Source: Nocardioides sp. REDSEA-S33_B3 (lineage in GTDB: Bacteria; Actinomycetota; Actinomycetes; Propionibacteriales; Nocardioidaceae). From it: a stretch of 64,000 nt of DNA. A model generated the notes under the pieces. The model made no database searches. It was not told the DNA's origin and was given only the letters and a program-made list of their open reading frames with translations. The stretch spans positions 1 to 64,000 of the forward strand of contig LUPK01000057.1 of the NCBI GenBank assembly GCA_001627335.1, in the 5' to 3' direction. Below are positions 16,197-24,851 of the stretch, one piece after another. The position numbers were made by a program, and so were the translations under genes. How positions within the stretch are numbered: the first letter of the stretch is position 1; each line of letters opens with the position of its first letter.

Positions 16197-17051
16197 TCAG
16201 CCCCCTGCGGCCGCGAGGACCGCGCGCCGGGTCAGCACCGTCGCGAGGTGGCTGCGGTAGTCGGAGTCGCCGTTGAGGTCCGAGGGCGGGTTGGTGCCCT
16301 CCGTGGCGCGCGAGGCGGCCTCGCGCACGGCGTCCTCGGTGGCCGGCTGACCGCGCAGCGCGTCCTCGACCGCGCGGGCACGCAGCGGGGTCGACCCCAT
16401 GTTGGTCAGCCCGACGCGTGCCTCCGCGATCGTGCCGCCCTCGACCCGGACCGCCGCGGCGACCGCGACGATCGGCCACTGGTGGGCGACGCGCACGAAC
16501 TTCTCGTAGTGCGCGCCCCAGCCGGTGTGCTTGGGCACCCGGACCGCGGTGAGGATCTCGTCCTCGCCGACGGCGGTCTCGAAGAGGTCGACGAAGAAGT
16601 CGTCGGCCCCGACCGTGCGGGTGCCGTCGCGACCGGCGATCACCATCTCGCAGCCCAGCGCCAGCGCGGGCGCTCCCACGTCACCGGCGGGGTCGGCGTG
16701 GGCGAGCGCCCCACCGAAGGTCCCGCGGTGCCGGATCTGCTCGTCGGCGAGGTGGGTGACGGCTCGCTGCAGCAGCGCTGCGTGCTCGGCGACCATCGGG
16801 TCCCGCAGGACGTCGGCGTGCCGGGTCATCGCGCCGATGACGAGGTGGTCGCCGTCGTCGCGGACACCCCGCAGCTCGGGGATCTTCCCGAGGTCGATGA
16901 CGACCTCGGGTGCGTTGAGCCGCATCCGCAGCACCGGCAGCAGCGACTGGCCTCCGGCGAGGATCTTGGCGTCGTCGCCGTGCTCGGCGAGCGCGGCGAG
17001 CGCCTCCTCGACCGTGGTCGGGGCGAGGTAGTCGAACTGCGCGGGGATCAC
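16197..17051 (-). CDS. Molybdenum hydroxylase FAD-binding medium subunit
   Basis: A 284-residue FAD subunit of the xanthine dehydrogenase/CO dehydrogenase family (CoxM-like). The two FAD-pyrophosphate motifs are present: AGGQSLLPVLRMRL near 32-45 and THLADEQIRHRGTFGGALAH with DPAGD near 98-122. The C-terminal CO_deh_flav_C domain follows from about 175. The GTG at 17051 overlaps the TGA of the large-subunit gene in a GTGA arrangement and is preceded by GGAGG, so translation is coupled. It passes electrons from the iron-sulfur subunit to FAD and on to an acceptor. Confidence 0.9.
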   Translation of the reverse strand: MIPAQFDYLAPTTVEEALAALAEHGDDAKILAGGQSLLPVLRMRLNAPEVVIDLGKIPELRGVRDDGDHLVIGAMTRHADVLRDPMVAEHAALLQRAVTHLADEQIRHRGTFGGALAHADPAGDVGAPALALGCEMVIAGRDGTRTVGADDFFVDLFETAVGEDEILTAVRVPKHTGWGAHYEKFVRVAHQWPIVAVAAAVRVEGGTIAEARVGLTNMGSTPLRARAVEDALRGQPATEDAVREAASRATEGTNPPSDLNGDSDYRSHLATVLTRRAVLAAAGG

Positions 17052-19522
17052 TGTGCACCTCCGGTGGTCCGGTCGACGGTGCCTTCCATGCCCGTCGAGG
17101 AGTCGAAGTGCGGCATCGCCGCACCCTCGGTGGCGCCGCCCCCGGCGACGCCCTGGATGGCCCGCCACACGCGCTCGGGCGTGCAGGGCATGGTGATGTC
17201 GTCGATGCCGAGATGGCGTACGGCGTCGACGACCGCGTTCACGACGGCCGGGGTCGAGGCGATCGTCCCGGCCTCGCCCACGCCCTTGGTGCCGAGGGTG
17301 TTGGTCAGCGACGGCGAGGTCGTGTGGTCGATGTCGAAGGAGATCGTGTCGGCAGCGGTGGGCAGCAGGTAGTCGGTGAACGACCCCGACACCAGCGTGC
17401 CCGCGTCGTCGTAGACCGCCTCCTCCCACAGCGCCTGGGCGATGCCCTGCACCAGCCCCCCGTGCACCTGCCCGGCGACGATGAGGGGGTTGATGATGTT
17501 GCCGATGTCGTCGCAGCAGGCGTACTTGCGCATCGACACCTGCCCGGTCTCGGTGTCGACCTCGACCGCGCACAGGTGGGTCCCGTGTGGGTAGTTGAAG
17601 TTCACCGGGTCGTAGGTCGCGTCGGCGTCAAGCGAGGGCTCCATGTCCTCGGGGTAGGAGTGCGCCGCGAACGCGGCGGTGGCCAGCTCCTGGATGGTGA
17701 TGCCCTGGTCGGTGCCGCGGACACCGAACCGGCCACCGGCGTACTCCAGGTCGTCGGCGGAGGCCTCGAGCAGGTGGGCGGCCAGCGGTCGGGCCTTGTC
17801 GATGACCTTGTCGACGGCCTTGACCAGCGCCTCGCCGCCGACCACCAGCGACCGTGAGCCGTAGGTGTCCAGGCCCTTGGGCGCGACCTGGGTGTCGCCG
17901 TGCAGCACCTCGACGTCCTCGAAGGGGACCCCGAGCCGGTCGGCGACGATCTGGCTGAACGCCGTCTCGTGGCCCTGGCCGTGCGCGGAGGCGCCGGTGA
18001 CGACCTCGACCTTGCCGGTGGCGAGCATGCGCACGCTGGCGTGCTCCCACCCGCCGGCGCCGTAGTTGAGCTGACCGAGCACCCGGCTCGGCGCGAGCCC
18101 GCACATCTCGGTGAAGGTCGAGACTCCGATGCCGAGCTGGACCCGGTCGCCGGACTCGCGGCGCCGCTTCTGCTCGGCGCGCAGCTCGTCGTAGCCGAGC
18201 ATCTCCATCGCCCGCTGCGTGGCCTTCTCGTAGTCGCCGGAGTCGTACTCCAGCCCGGCGACGGTGGTGAAGGGGAACTCGTCGGCGTCGATCCAGTTGC
18301 GGCGACGGACCTCGATCGGGTCCTCGCCGAGCTCGGCGGCCAGCTCGTCCATCAGCCGCTCGATCGCGAAGGTGGCCTCGGGCCGGCCGGCGCCGCGGTA
18401 GGCGTCGGTCCAGGTCTTGTTGGTCAGCACCGTCTGGCAGTTGAACTGGTAGGCGGGGAACTTGTAGATCGAGTTGAACATGAAGGCGCCGAGCACCGGG
18501 ACGCCGCCGCCGACGATCGCGACGTAGGCCCCGAGGTCGGCGAGCAGCTCGACCTTGAGGCCGGTGACGGTGCCGTCCTTCTCGGCGCTCATCGTGAGCT
18601 TCTGCCACTGGTCGCGCCCGTGGTGGGCGGTCATCAGCGACTCCGAACGGGTCTCGGTGAACTTCACCGGCCGCCCCAGCCGCCGGGCGACGGCGAAGGC
18701 GATCATCTCCTCCGGGGTCTGCTGGAGCTTGCCGCCGAAGCCACCGCCCACGTCGGGGGCGATGACCCGGATCTTCGACTCCGGCACACCGGTCGTCGCC
18801 GCGATCGCGAAGCGCAGGATGTGCGGCACCTGGGTCGCCGACCAGACGGTGATCTGCTCGCCGGTCGGGTCGACGACGACCGAGCGCGGCTCCATGAAGG
18901 CGGGGATCAGCCGCTGCTGGCGGTACTCCCGCTCGATCACGATGCCGTCGGTCCGTGCCTTCTCGATGGCCGCGTCGACGTCGCCGCCGGTGCCGGCCTC
19001 GGCGGAGTCGAACTTCCAGAACGCCGACTTGTTGGTGCCGAGGTCGGGGTGGGCCAGGACCTCGTCGGTGGCGGCGTGCTTGAGGTCCAGGGCGGCCGGC
19101 AGCTCGTCGTACTCGACGTCGACGAGCTCGGCGGCGTCCCGCGCCTCCGCCGCGCTCCGCGCCACCACGACCGCGACGACCTCGCCGGCGAACGCGACCC
19201 GGTCGACCGGCATCGGCAGGTGCGGCGGGGTCACCTGGTCCTCGGTGATCGCCCAGGCGTTGATGCAGGCGCCCTGCGCCTCGCCGAGGTCGGCGCCGGT
19301 GACCACGTCGACGACGTTGGTGGCGTTCTTGGCCTCGGTGGTGTCGATCGAGACGATCTTCGCGTGCGCGAAGGGGCTGCGGACCATCGCGAGGTGCAGC
19401 ATCCCGGGCAGCGCGAGGTTGTCGGTCCACCGGGTGCGGCCGGTGATCAGCCGCTGGTCCTCCTTGCGGCGCCGCTCGCGCCCGATCTCCCGCTCGGCAG
19501 CTGGCTCCTGGACGGCGGTCAT
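17048..19522 (-). CDS. Molybdenum hydroxylase large (molybdopterin) subunit, form II-like
   Basis: An 824-residue catalytic subunit of the xanthine dehydrogenase family. N-terminal Ald_Xan_dh_C domain (about 28-140) is followed by the molybdopterin-binding domains; GGGFGGK at 259-265 is the first MPT loop. The active-site loop reads AYRGAGR at 374-380. True aerobic CO dehydrogenases (form I) carry AYxCSFR with the copper-binding cysteine, so this enzyme probably oxidises an organic substrate (aldehyde, purine or N-heterocycle) rather than CO. The start at 19522 overlaps the small-subunit stop (ATGA), and the stop overlaps the medium subunit. The electron path runs from the Mo centre through the two 2Fe-2S clusters to FAD. 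Confidence 0.9.
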   Translation of the reverse strand: MTAVQEPAAEREIGRERRRKEDQRLITGRTRWTDNLALPGMLHLAMVRSPFAHAKIVSIDTTEAKNATNVVDVVTGADLGEAQGACINAWAITEDQVTPPHLPMPVDRVAFAGEVVAVVVARSAAEARDAAELVDVEYDELPAALDLKHAATDEVLAHPDLGTNKSAFWKFDSAEAGTGGDVDAAIEKARTDGIVIEREYRQQRLIPAFMEPRSVVVDPTGEQITVWSATQVPHILRFAIAATTGVPESKIRVIAPDVGGGFGGKLQQTPEEMIAFAVARRLGRPVKFTETRSESLMTAHHGRDQWQKLTMSAEKDGTVTGLKVELLADLGAYVAIVGGGVPVLGAFMFNSIYKFPAYQFNCQTVLTNKTWTDAYRGAGRPEATFAIERLMDELAAELGEDPIEVRRRNWIDADEFPFTTVAGLEYDSGDYEKATQRAMEMLGYDELRAEQKRRRESGDRVQLGIGVSTFTEMCGLAPSRVLGQLNYGAGGWEHASVRMLATGKVEVVTGASAHGQGHETAFSQIVADRLGVPFEDVEVLHGDTQVAPKGLDTYGSRSLVVGGEALVKAVDKVIDKARPLAAHLLEASADDLEYAGGRFGVRGTDQGITIQELATAAFAAHSYPEDMEPSLDADATYDPVNFNYPHGTHLCAVEVDTETGQVSMRKYACCDDIGNIINPLIVAGQVHGGLVQGIAQALWEEAVYDDAGTLVSGSFTDYLLPTAADTISFDIDHTTSPSLTNTLGTKGVGEAGTIASTPAVVNAVVDAVRHLGIDDITMPCTPERVWRAIQGVAGGGATEGAAMPHFDSSTGMEGTVDRTTGGAQ

Positions 19523-20022
19523 GCCGTCACCCCCTGCTCCTGCTCCTCGCTGGTCGAGCCCGTCGAGACCCCGGCGGCGTGCTGCACCGCCCTGACGATG
19601 TTGTGGTAGCCGGTGCAGCGGCACAGGTTGCCCTCGAGGCCGAGCCGGATCTCCTCCTCGCTGGGCTGCGGGTTCTCCTTCAGCAGCGCCACGCTCTGCA
19701 TGACCATGCCCGGCGTGCAGAAGCCGCACTGGAGGCCGTGGCACTCGCGGAAGGCCTCCTGCACCGGGTGCAGCTCGCCGTCCTGCGCGAGCCCCTCGAT
19801 GGTGGTGACCTCGCATCCGTCGGCCTGGACGGCCAGGACGTTGCAGGACTTCACGGACTCACCGTCGAGGTGGACGGTGCAGGCTCCGCAGTTGCTGGTG
19901 TCGCACCCGATGACGGTGCCGGTCTTGCCGAGGCGCTCGCGCAGGTACTGCACCAGCAGCATCCGCGGCTCGACGTCGTCGGCGACCCTGGCGCCGTCGA
20001 CGGTGAGGCTGATCCGGGTCAT
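19519..20022 (-). CDS. Molybdenum hydroxylase 2Fe-2S small subunit
   Basis: A 167-residue small subunit with two 2Fe-2S clusters. The plant-ferredoxin-like cluster is held by Cys40, Cys45, Cys48 and Cys60 ([12 protein letters not shown]); the helical domain cluster by Cys99, Cys102, Cys134 and Cys136 (QCGFCTPG and CRCTGY). All eight are present. It is the first gene of the structural operon S-L-M-G. Its last 17 residues ([17 protein letters not shown]) are beyond the conserved domain, and GVSTGSTS is encoded by a copy of a genomic repeat (19548-19570), so the C-terminus has been extended by that element. Confidence 0.92.
   Translation of the reverse strand: MTRISLTVDGARVADDVEPRMLLVQYLRERLGKTGTVIGCDTSNCGACTVHLDGESVKSCNVLAVQADGCEVTTIEGLAQDGELHPVQEAFRECHGLQCGFCTPGMVMQSVALLKENPQPSEEEIRLGLEGNLCRCTGYHNIVRAVQHAAGVSTGSTSEEQEQGVTA
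19548..19570. repeat. 23-bp repeat inside the small-subunit gene
   Basis: Contains CTGGTCGAGCCCGTCGAGAC; the full 23 bp is identical to 24823-24845 in the VWA gene. Member of the TCTCGA/CTCGACC repeat family. Confidence 0.75.
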
Positions 20023-20099
20023 GGACTCTCCCTGGGTGGATCACGCGGGGGTTCGCGTGGGTGGCGGGTCGTGTGACCCGGCTCACGCTATGAGCGCCA

Positions 20100-20132
20100 G
20101 GTTGGAGGAGGGTTGGAGGAGGGTTGGAGGAG
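20100..20132. repeat. Three perfect 11-bp direct repeats in the molybdenum hydroxylase promoter region
   Basis: GGTTGGAGGAG occurs three times head to tail (20100-20110, 20111-20121, 20122-20132), i.e. CTCCTCCAACC on the coding strand. The array lies 78 bp before the small-subunit start and 31 bp after the regulator stop. One turn of helix per unit makes it a candidate array of activator sites, possibly for the adjacent regulator. Confidence 0.6.
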
Positions 20133-20162
20133 CGCTGAACGAGGGCCGGCGCCTCCCCGTCC

Positions 20163-21395
20163 TCAGCCGCGCGCAGCCGCCAGACGGGCCTTGAGCAGCG
20201 GCGCCAGCGGGTGGGCGCGTCCACCCAGCCGGGCCAGCGCAGCCTCGACCACCTCGGTGTCGTAGGGCGCCCGCTCGCCGTAGGTCGCGACCGCCTCGGG
20301 GTCGGGGTCGGCCAGCAGCGCCTCCCGGACCGCGACGGCGACGTACTCGCCGAGCTCCTGCAGGGCCGGGCTGTCGGTGCCGGGCAGCAGGTCGCCGCCG
20401 TACGCCTCGACGGCCCGACCCACCCGCCCGCGACGCAGCATCGAGAGCACGTGGTCGACGTCGGTGGCCACCGGCATGGTCAGCCGGTAGGGCCGCGAGG
20501 AGAGCTGCCCGCCGAGCGCGTGGCGCAGGTGGGAGACCTCGGCCTTGAGGGTGGAGAAGGTGACGGCGTGGTCGCCGTAGACCGCCGCGTGGAGCCGGTC
20601 CAGCGAGAGCCCCTCGGGGTGCAGGGCGAGCAGGGCGAGGATCTCGGTCTGGCGCCGGTTGAGCAGCAGCCGCTGGCCGTCGAGGTGGGCCTCGGCTGTG
20701 CCGAGGACCGAGAGCACCAGGCCGGGCTGGGTGTCGTCGGGCCCGGGGGCGTGACCCAGCGGGGTGGCGCTGGCCGGCATCGCCTGCTCGATGAGGCGCG
20801 CCATCACCTGCGCGGTGGCGAGGCCGATCGGGTGGGTGCGGTCCCAGGTGGTGGAGAGGTCGAGCACGCCGAGCTGCACGCCGGTCACCGGGTCGTGCAC
20901 GGGCGCGGCCCAGCAGACCCAGTTGTGCACCATCGAGGCGTAGTGCTCGGCGCTGAAGACCATCGCCGCGCGGTCGTGGCGGTTGGCGAGGTCCAGGGCG
21001 TTGGTGCCGGCGGACCGGTCGTCCCACCGGCCGCCGGCCACGAAGTTCACGCTCTCGGCCTTGCGGCGCATGGTGCGACCGCCGTACGTCCACAGGATGC
21101 GGGTCTGCGGGTCGGTCACCGCGACCACGAGGTCGCCGTCCTCGGCGGTGCGGCGCAGGTCCTCCTCGACCCGCTCGACCGCGGTCTGCAGCGGGGAGTC
21201 GCGGAAGTAGGCCGCGGTCTCCTGCTCGTCGTCGAGGGGGGCGTAGGCGACCTCCGGGGAGATCGTCTGCTCCGAGCGCGCCCAGCTCGACCAGATCTCG
21301 GGGCGCACGAGCTGCTCGGCGCCGTCACCGTGCTCGACGAACGAGGTCCACGCGCGCACCGCGTCGACCCGGCGAGCCCGCAGGTCCGCTTCCAT
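20163..21395 (-). CDS. GAF-domain transcriptional regulator with C-terminal winged helix
   Basis: A 410-residue putative regulator of the adjacent molybdenum hydroxylase operon. Residues about 50-210 resemble the GAF sensor of AcoR-type activators (SVNFVAGGRWDDRSAGTNAL and FSAEHYASMVHNWVCWAAPV, then GVLDLSTTW are characteristic), but there is no AAA+ sigma-54 domain. Residues about 228-310 look like a winged-helix DNA-binding domain (LLLNRRQTEILALLALHPEG, LSLDRLHAAVYGD, FSTLKAEVSHLRHALG), the layout seen in regulators beside actinobacterial aldehyde or quinone-linked oxidation genes. Same strand as the operon it precedes; three 11-bp direct repeats lie between them. The role is inferred from position. 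Confidence 0.75.
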   Translation of the reverse strand: MEADLRARRVDAVRAWTSFVEHGDGAEQLVRPEIWSSWARSEQTISPEVAYAPLDDEQETAAYFRDSPLQTAVERVEEDLRRTAEDGDLVVAVTDPQTRILWTYGGRTMRRKAESVNFVAGGRWDDRSAGTNALDLANRHDRAAMVFSAEHYASMVHNWVCWAAPVHDPVTGVQLGVLDLSTTWDRTHPIGLATAQVMARLIEQAMPASATPLGHAPGPDDTQPGLVLSVLGTAEAHLDGQRLLLNRRQTEILALLALHPEGLSLDRLHAAVYGDHAVTFSTLKAEVSHLRHALGGQLSSRPYRLTMPVATDVDHVLSMLRRGRVGRAVEAYGGDLLPGTDSPALQELGEYVAVAVREALLADPDPEAVATYGERAPYDTEVVEAALARLGGRAHPLAPLLKARLAAARG

Positions 21396-21428
21396 GCCGC
21401 GAACCTAGCACCGTCCTGGTGACGTGGG

Positions 21429-22421
21429 TCACACCTCGAGGTGGCGCCTCAGGAACGCGACGGTGCGGCGCATCGAGTCGGCGAAGCGCGGGCCGAAGGC
21501 GTGCTGCTCCCCCGGCCACTCCACCAGCGTGCTGCGAGCACCCGCCTCCCGCAGCAGCCGGTCGGTCTGCCGGGACCAGGCCGGTGGGCAGACGTCGTCG
21601 GAGGTGCCGTGGTGGAGCATCACCGGCACCTCGACGCGGTCGAAGAATGTCCGGCTGGACAGGTCGCGGTAGAAGCGCGGCGACTCCTCGGGCGTGCCGT
21701 GCTCGTCGTAGAACGCGCGTGCCCCCTCGGGGCGGTTGGGCTCGGTGAACTGGCGCAGGTTGTCGACGAAGCGGCTGCTCACCGACGCGAAGACGACCGC
21801 CGCGTCGACCAGGTCCGGCTCGGCCACGATGGCGTTGAGCGTGACGCCGCCGCCCATCGAGCGGCCGACGAAGGCGGTGCGGTCGGCGTCGACGTAGTCC
21901 ATCCGCTTCAGGGCCTTGACCGCCCCGATCGCGTCACGGGTGTAGACCAGCCGGGTCTCCCGGCCCATCGGGCTGACCGGGTCCGAGCCGGCGTGGCCGC
22001 GGTAGTCGGTGTGCAGCACCACGAACCCAGCCGCCGCGAACCACTCCTGCTCGCGGCTCATCCCCCGGCCGAGGGTGTAGATCGCGGGGTCGATGTAGCC
22101 GTGGTTGAGCACCAGCGCGGGGAACGGCCCCTCGCCCTTGGGCACCAGCAGCTCGCCGGTGACGGTGGCCCCGTTGACGCGGTACGCCGCCGCGTAGCCG
22201 GTCCACCGGTCGGTCTCGGCCAGCTGCGCGGTCGTGCGCAGGCCGCCGCCGCGCACGTCCTCACGCATGAGCGCCGGGAGGCTCTGAGGGTCACGGACGG
22301 GTGGGAGGGTCTCGTCGGACTCGGGGTCTGCTGTGGGGTCTGCTGTGGGGTCTGCTGTGGGGTCTGCTGTGGACTCGCCGGTGGGCTGGTCGCTCGGCTC
22401 GCCCGTGGGGCTGCAGCCCAA
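21429..22421 (-). CDS. Alpha/beta hydrolase (prolyl-oligopeptidase/DLH-like), repeat-bearing N-terminus
   Basis: A 330-residue hydrolase. The nucleophile elbow GRSMGGG places Ser188; Asp in HGTSDDVCPP and His in PGEQHAFG complete the triad, and NHGYIDP carries the oxyanion strand. Residues 16-34 are four TADP units encoded by four 12-bp tandem repeats (22323-22370), a likely flexible linker. The N-terminus is doubtful: the frame opens at a TTG reading LGCSPTGEP, which resembles a lipobox L-G-C, but no hydrophobic signal is encoded upstream in frame; a different frame begins MRLPCGW just before it. Either the start is TTG or a frameshift hides a lipoprotein signal. Probably a peptidase or esterase; substrate unknown. 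Confidence 0.7.
   Translation of the reverse strand: MGCSPTGEPSDQPTGESTADPTADPTADPTADPESDETLPPVRDPQSLPALMREDVRGGGLRTTAQLAETDRWTGYAAAYRVNGATVTGELLVPKGEGPFPALVLNHGYIDPAIYTLGRGMSREQEWFAAAGFVVLHTDYRGHAGSDPVSPMGRETRLVYTRDAIGAVKALKRMDYVDADRTAFVGRSMGGGVTLNAIVAEPDLVDAAVVFASVSSRFVDNLRQFTEPNRPEGARAFYDEHGTPEESPRFYRDLSSRTFFDRVEVPVMLHHGTSDDVCPPAWSRQTDRLLREAGARSTLVEWPGEQHAFGPRFADSMRRTVAFLRRHLEV
22323..22370. repeat. Four 12-bp tandem repeats inside the hydrolase gene
   Basis: GGGGTCTGCTGT repeated four times without error, coding for (TADP)n in frame. A candidate for copy-number variation that would change linker length without shifting the frame. Confidence 0.85.
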
Positions 22422-22506
22422 CGGCGTACGTCGTGACCGGCCGGATCCACCCGCACGGGAGCCTCATGGGTCCACTGTGGCGGCTGGGGCCAAGCGGCGG
22501 GTCGGG

Positions 22507-22594
22507 AGGTTCATCGGCCGTCCGACAGACCTTGGCGTTGGCCGACAGCGGTTCATCGGCCAGTGGCAAGGTTCATCGGCCGGCCGATGAACCT
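22507..22594. repeat. GGTTCATCGGCC repeat cluster ending in a 26-bp perfect palindrome
   Basis: GGTTCATCGGCC occurs at about 22508, 22550 and 22570, and the last copy is joined to its own inverted complement to give a 26-bp perfect palindrome at 22569-22594 centred on GGCCGGCC. The palindrome lies 16 bp past the xdhC stop on the minus strand, so it may serve as terminator, but the two extra half copies suggest a repeat element or repressor-binding cluster before the hydrolase gene. Confidence 0.6.
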
Positions 22595-22609
22595 CGCGGC
22601 CCACGCCGG

Positions 22610-23731
22610 CTACTCCTCCCCGTGGATCCGCCCCGAGGTGGTGGCCAGCCGCTCCCCGGAGCCACCCCAGCGGCCGGCGATGATCTCGGCGGCGATGGAG
22701 ATGGCGGTCTCCTCCGGGGTGCGGGCGCCGAGGTCGAGGCCGATGGGCGAGGAGAGCCGGCCGATCTCGTCCTCGGTCAGCCCCACCTCGCGGAGCCGGT
22801 CGAGCCGGTCGTCGTGGGTGCGCCGCGAGCCCATCGCCCCCACGTAGGCGACGTCCAGGCGCAGCGCGACCTCGAGCAGCGGCACGTCGAACTTCGGGTC
22901 GTGGGTGAGCACGGCCAGGACGGTGCGCGGGTCGATGCGGCCGGCCTCGACCTCGGCGGCGAGGTAGCGGTGCGGCCAGTCCACGACCACCTCGTCGGCG
23001 TCGGGGAAGCGCGAGGCGGTCGCGAAGACGGGCCGGGCGTCGCAGACGGTGACGTGGTAGCCGAGGAACGACCCCACCCGCGCGACCGCCGCCGCGAAGT
23101 CGATGGCTCCGAACACCAGCATCCGCGGTTTCGGCGCGAACCCCCACACGAACACCCGCATCCCCTCGCCGCGCCGCTCACCGTCGGGGCCGTAGGTCAG
23201 CGTCGCGTTGGAGCCACTCGCCAGCAGGCCGAGGGCGTCGTCGTGCACGGCGTCGTCCATCCTCGCCGAGCCGAGCGAGCCCGAGAGCGCCTCCCCGGGT
23301 CGTACGACGACGCGCCGGCCCCGCACCCCGGCGTCGGGGTGCTCGATCACCGTGGCCAGCGCGACGGGTCGCCCCGCCTCGATGTCGGCGGCCACCTCGC
23401 CGAGCTCGGGGAAGGTCTCGCGCGAGACCTTCTCGACGTAGACGTCCAGGATGCCGCCGCAGGTCAGCCCGACCGCGAACGCGTCGTCGTCGGAGACGCC
23501 GTAGCGCTCGAGCACCGGCTCGCCCGTGCCGGCCACCTCGGTCGCCTGCTCGTAGACCGCGCCCTCGACGCACCCGCCCGACACCGAGCCCACCGCGGTC
23601 GCGTCGGGGCCGACCAGCATCGAGGCACCGGCCGGTCGCGGGGCGGAGCGGAAGGTCGCCACGACGGTGGCGACGCCGACGGTCTCGCCGGCCTCCCACC
23701 ACGCCATCAGCTCGGGCAGCACGTCACGCAC
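22610..23731 (-). CDS. XdhC/CoxF family molybdenum cofactor insertion protein
   Basis: A 373-residue XdhC-family protein, which binds molybdenum cofactor, promotes its sulfuration and hands it to xanthine dehydrogenase-type enzymes. The N-terminal XdhC_CoxI domain shows VATVVATFRSAPRPAGASML and SVSGGCVEGAVYE (about 18-60); the C-terminal Rossmann domain shows LVFGAIDFAAAVARVGSFLG, VLTHDPKFDVPLL and YVGAMGSRRTHDDRLDRL. The GTG at 23731 overlaps the end of the VWA gene by 8 bp and is preceded by AGGTG. It belongs to the maturation operon moxR-VWA-xdhC of the molybdenum hydroxylase locus. Confidence 0.9.
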   Translation of the reverse strand: MRDVLPELMAWWEAGETVGVATVVATFRSAPRPAGASMLVGPDATAVGSVSGGCVEGAVYEQATEVAGTGEPVLERYGVSDDDAFAVGLTCGGILDVYVEKVSRETFPELGEVAADIEAGRPVALATVIEHPDAGVRGRRVVVRPGEALSGSLGSARMDDAVHDDALGLLASGSNATLTYGPDGERRGEGMRVFVWGFAPKPRMLVFGAIDFAAAVARVGSFLGYHVTVCDARPVFATASRFPDADEVVVDWPHRYLAAEVEAGRIDPRTVLAVLTHDPKFDVPLLEVALRLDVAYVGAMGSRRTHDDRLDRLREVGLTEDEIGRLSSPIGLDLGARTPEETAISIAAEIIAGRWGGSGERLATTSGRIHGEE

Positions 23732-24851
23732 GGGAGAGCACCTCGCACAGCTCGGAGTAGGTCGCCAGCGAGTGCCCGGCGAGGAAGTCGTCGACGTGGG
23801 GCAGCACCGCCACCACACCGCCCTGCACCGGCTCGTAGCCGGCCTTGCCGCGGTGCGGGTTGACCCACACGACCCGGTGCGCGATCCGCTGCAGCCGTCG
23901 CACCTGCTCGGCCAGCAGCGTCGGGTCACCGCGCTCCCAGCCGTCGCTGAGCACCACCACGACCGCACCGCGGGCCAGCCCGCGTCGCCCCCAGCGGTCG
24001 AGGAAGACCTGCAGCGACTCCCCCAGCCGCGTGCCGCCGGACCAGTCGGGCACCGTGTCGCCGGCCGCGACCAGCGCGCGCTCGGGGTCGCGGACCGACA
24101 GCGCCCGGGTGAGGTGGGTGAGCCGGGTGCCGACGGTGAACGTCTCCACCCGCGCGTCGGGCACGTGGGTCAGCCGGTGCGCCACGCGCAGCAGGGCGTC
24201 GGCGTACCCGCTCATCGAGCCGGACACGTCGACCAGCAGCACCACTCGGCGGGGTCGGGTGCCGCGACGGCGGTAGGCGATGGGGGCGGGCTCGCCGAGG
24301 CGGCGCAGCGAGGCGCGGACCGTGGCGCGGGCGTCGACCTGCCCGCGGTGCCAGCGGTCGTGCCGGGCCGTACGCCGTCGCGGCGGGCGGAAGCGCAACC
24401 GGGCGAGCTGGGCGGCGAGCCGCTGCTTCTCCCCGGCGCTCAGCGTGGCGACGTCGCGGTGCCGCAGCACCTCGGCGTCGCTGGCCCGCGCTCGCACGGG
24501 GTCGGAGTCGTCGCTCTCACCAGCGCCGTCGGCGTCGGTCTCGGGCAAGGAGGTGAGCGTCGGCGCGCCCGGCGTGGCCGGCCGCGGGCGCGGCAGCCCG
24601 GCCCGGTGGTCGAAGTAGGCCTCGAAGACGCCGTCGAAGCGGTGCAGGTCGTCCGGCCCGCCGCACAGCGTCGAGCGGCCGGCGGTCCGCACCGCCGCGG
24701 CATCGGCCAGGCCGACGTGCGCGCAGGCCTCGAGGAAGGCCGCCGACCGGTCGTGCGTCACCGCCACCCCGGCGGCGCGCAGGGCGGTCGTGAACCCGAG
24801 CAGCACCTCGTCGGGCGCTCGTCGCTGGTCGAGCCCGTCGAGACCCGTCAT
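23724..24851 (-). CDS. CoxE-type von Willebrand factor A domain protein
   Basis: A 375-residue VWA_CoxE protein. The MIDAS motif is LLVDVSGSMSG with Asp208, Ser210 and Ser212; GGTRLGESL (near 270) and VVLSDGWERG (near 295) supply the rest of the metal site. In CO dehydrogenase maturation CoxE works with the AAA+ protein CoxD to build the active-site metal cluster. The ATG overlaps the stop of the moxR-like gene (ATGA). Residues 2-8 (TGLDGLD) are encoded by the 23-bp genomic repeat at 24823-24845, so this start region has been shaped by that element; a downstream start is possible. Confidence 0.87.
   Translation of the reverse strand: MTGLDGLDQRRAPDEVLLGFTTALRAAGVAVTHDRSAAFLEACAHVGLADAAAVRTAGRSTLCGGPDDLHRFDGVFEAYFDHRAGLPRPRPATPGAPTLTSLPETDADGAGESDDSDPVRARASDAEVLRHRDVATLSAGEKQRLAAQLARLRFRPPRRRTARHDRWHRGQVDARATVRASLRRLGEPAPIAYRRRGTRPRRVVLLVDVSGSMSGYADALLRVAHRLTHVPDARVETFTVGTRLTHLTRALSVRDPERALVAAGDTVPDWSGGTRLGESLQVFLDRWGRRGLARGAVVVVLSDGWERGDPTLLAEQVRRLQRIAHRVVWVNPHRGKAGYEPVQGGVVAVLPHVDDFLAGHSLATYSELCEVLSRA
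24823..24845. repeat. 23-bp repeat at the start of the VWA gene
   Basis: Identical to 19548-19570 (core CTGGTCGAGCCCGTCGAGAC). It encodes part of the N-terminus of the VWA protein. Confidence 0.75.

Noticed and set aside
17048..19522. Calling the large subunit CoxL of an aerobic CO dehydrogenase
   Set aside because: The loop is AYRGAGR, not AYxCSFR; the copper-binding cysteine of form I enzymes is missing.
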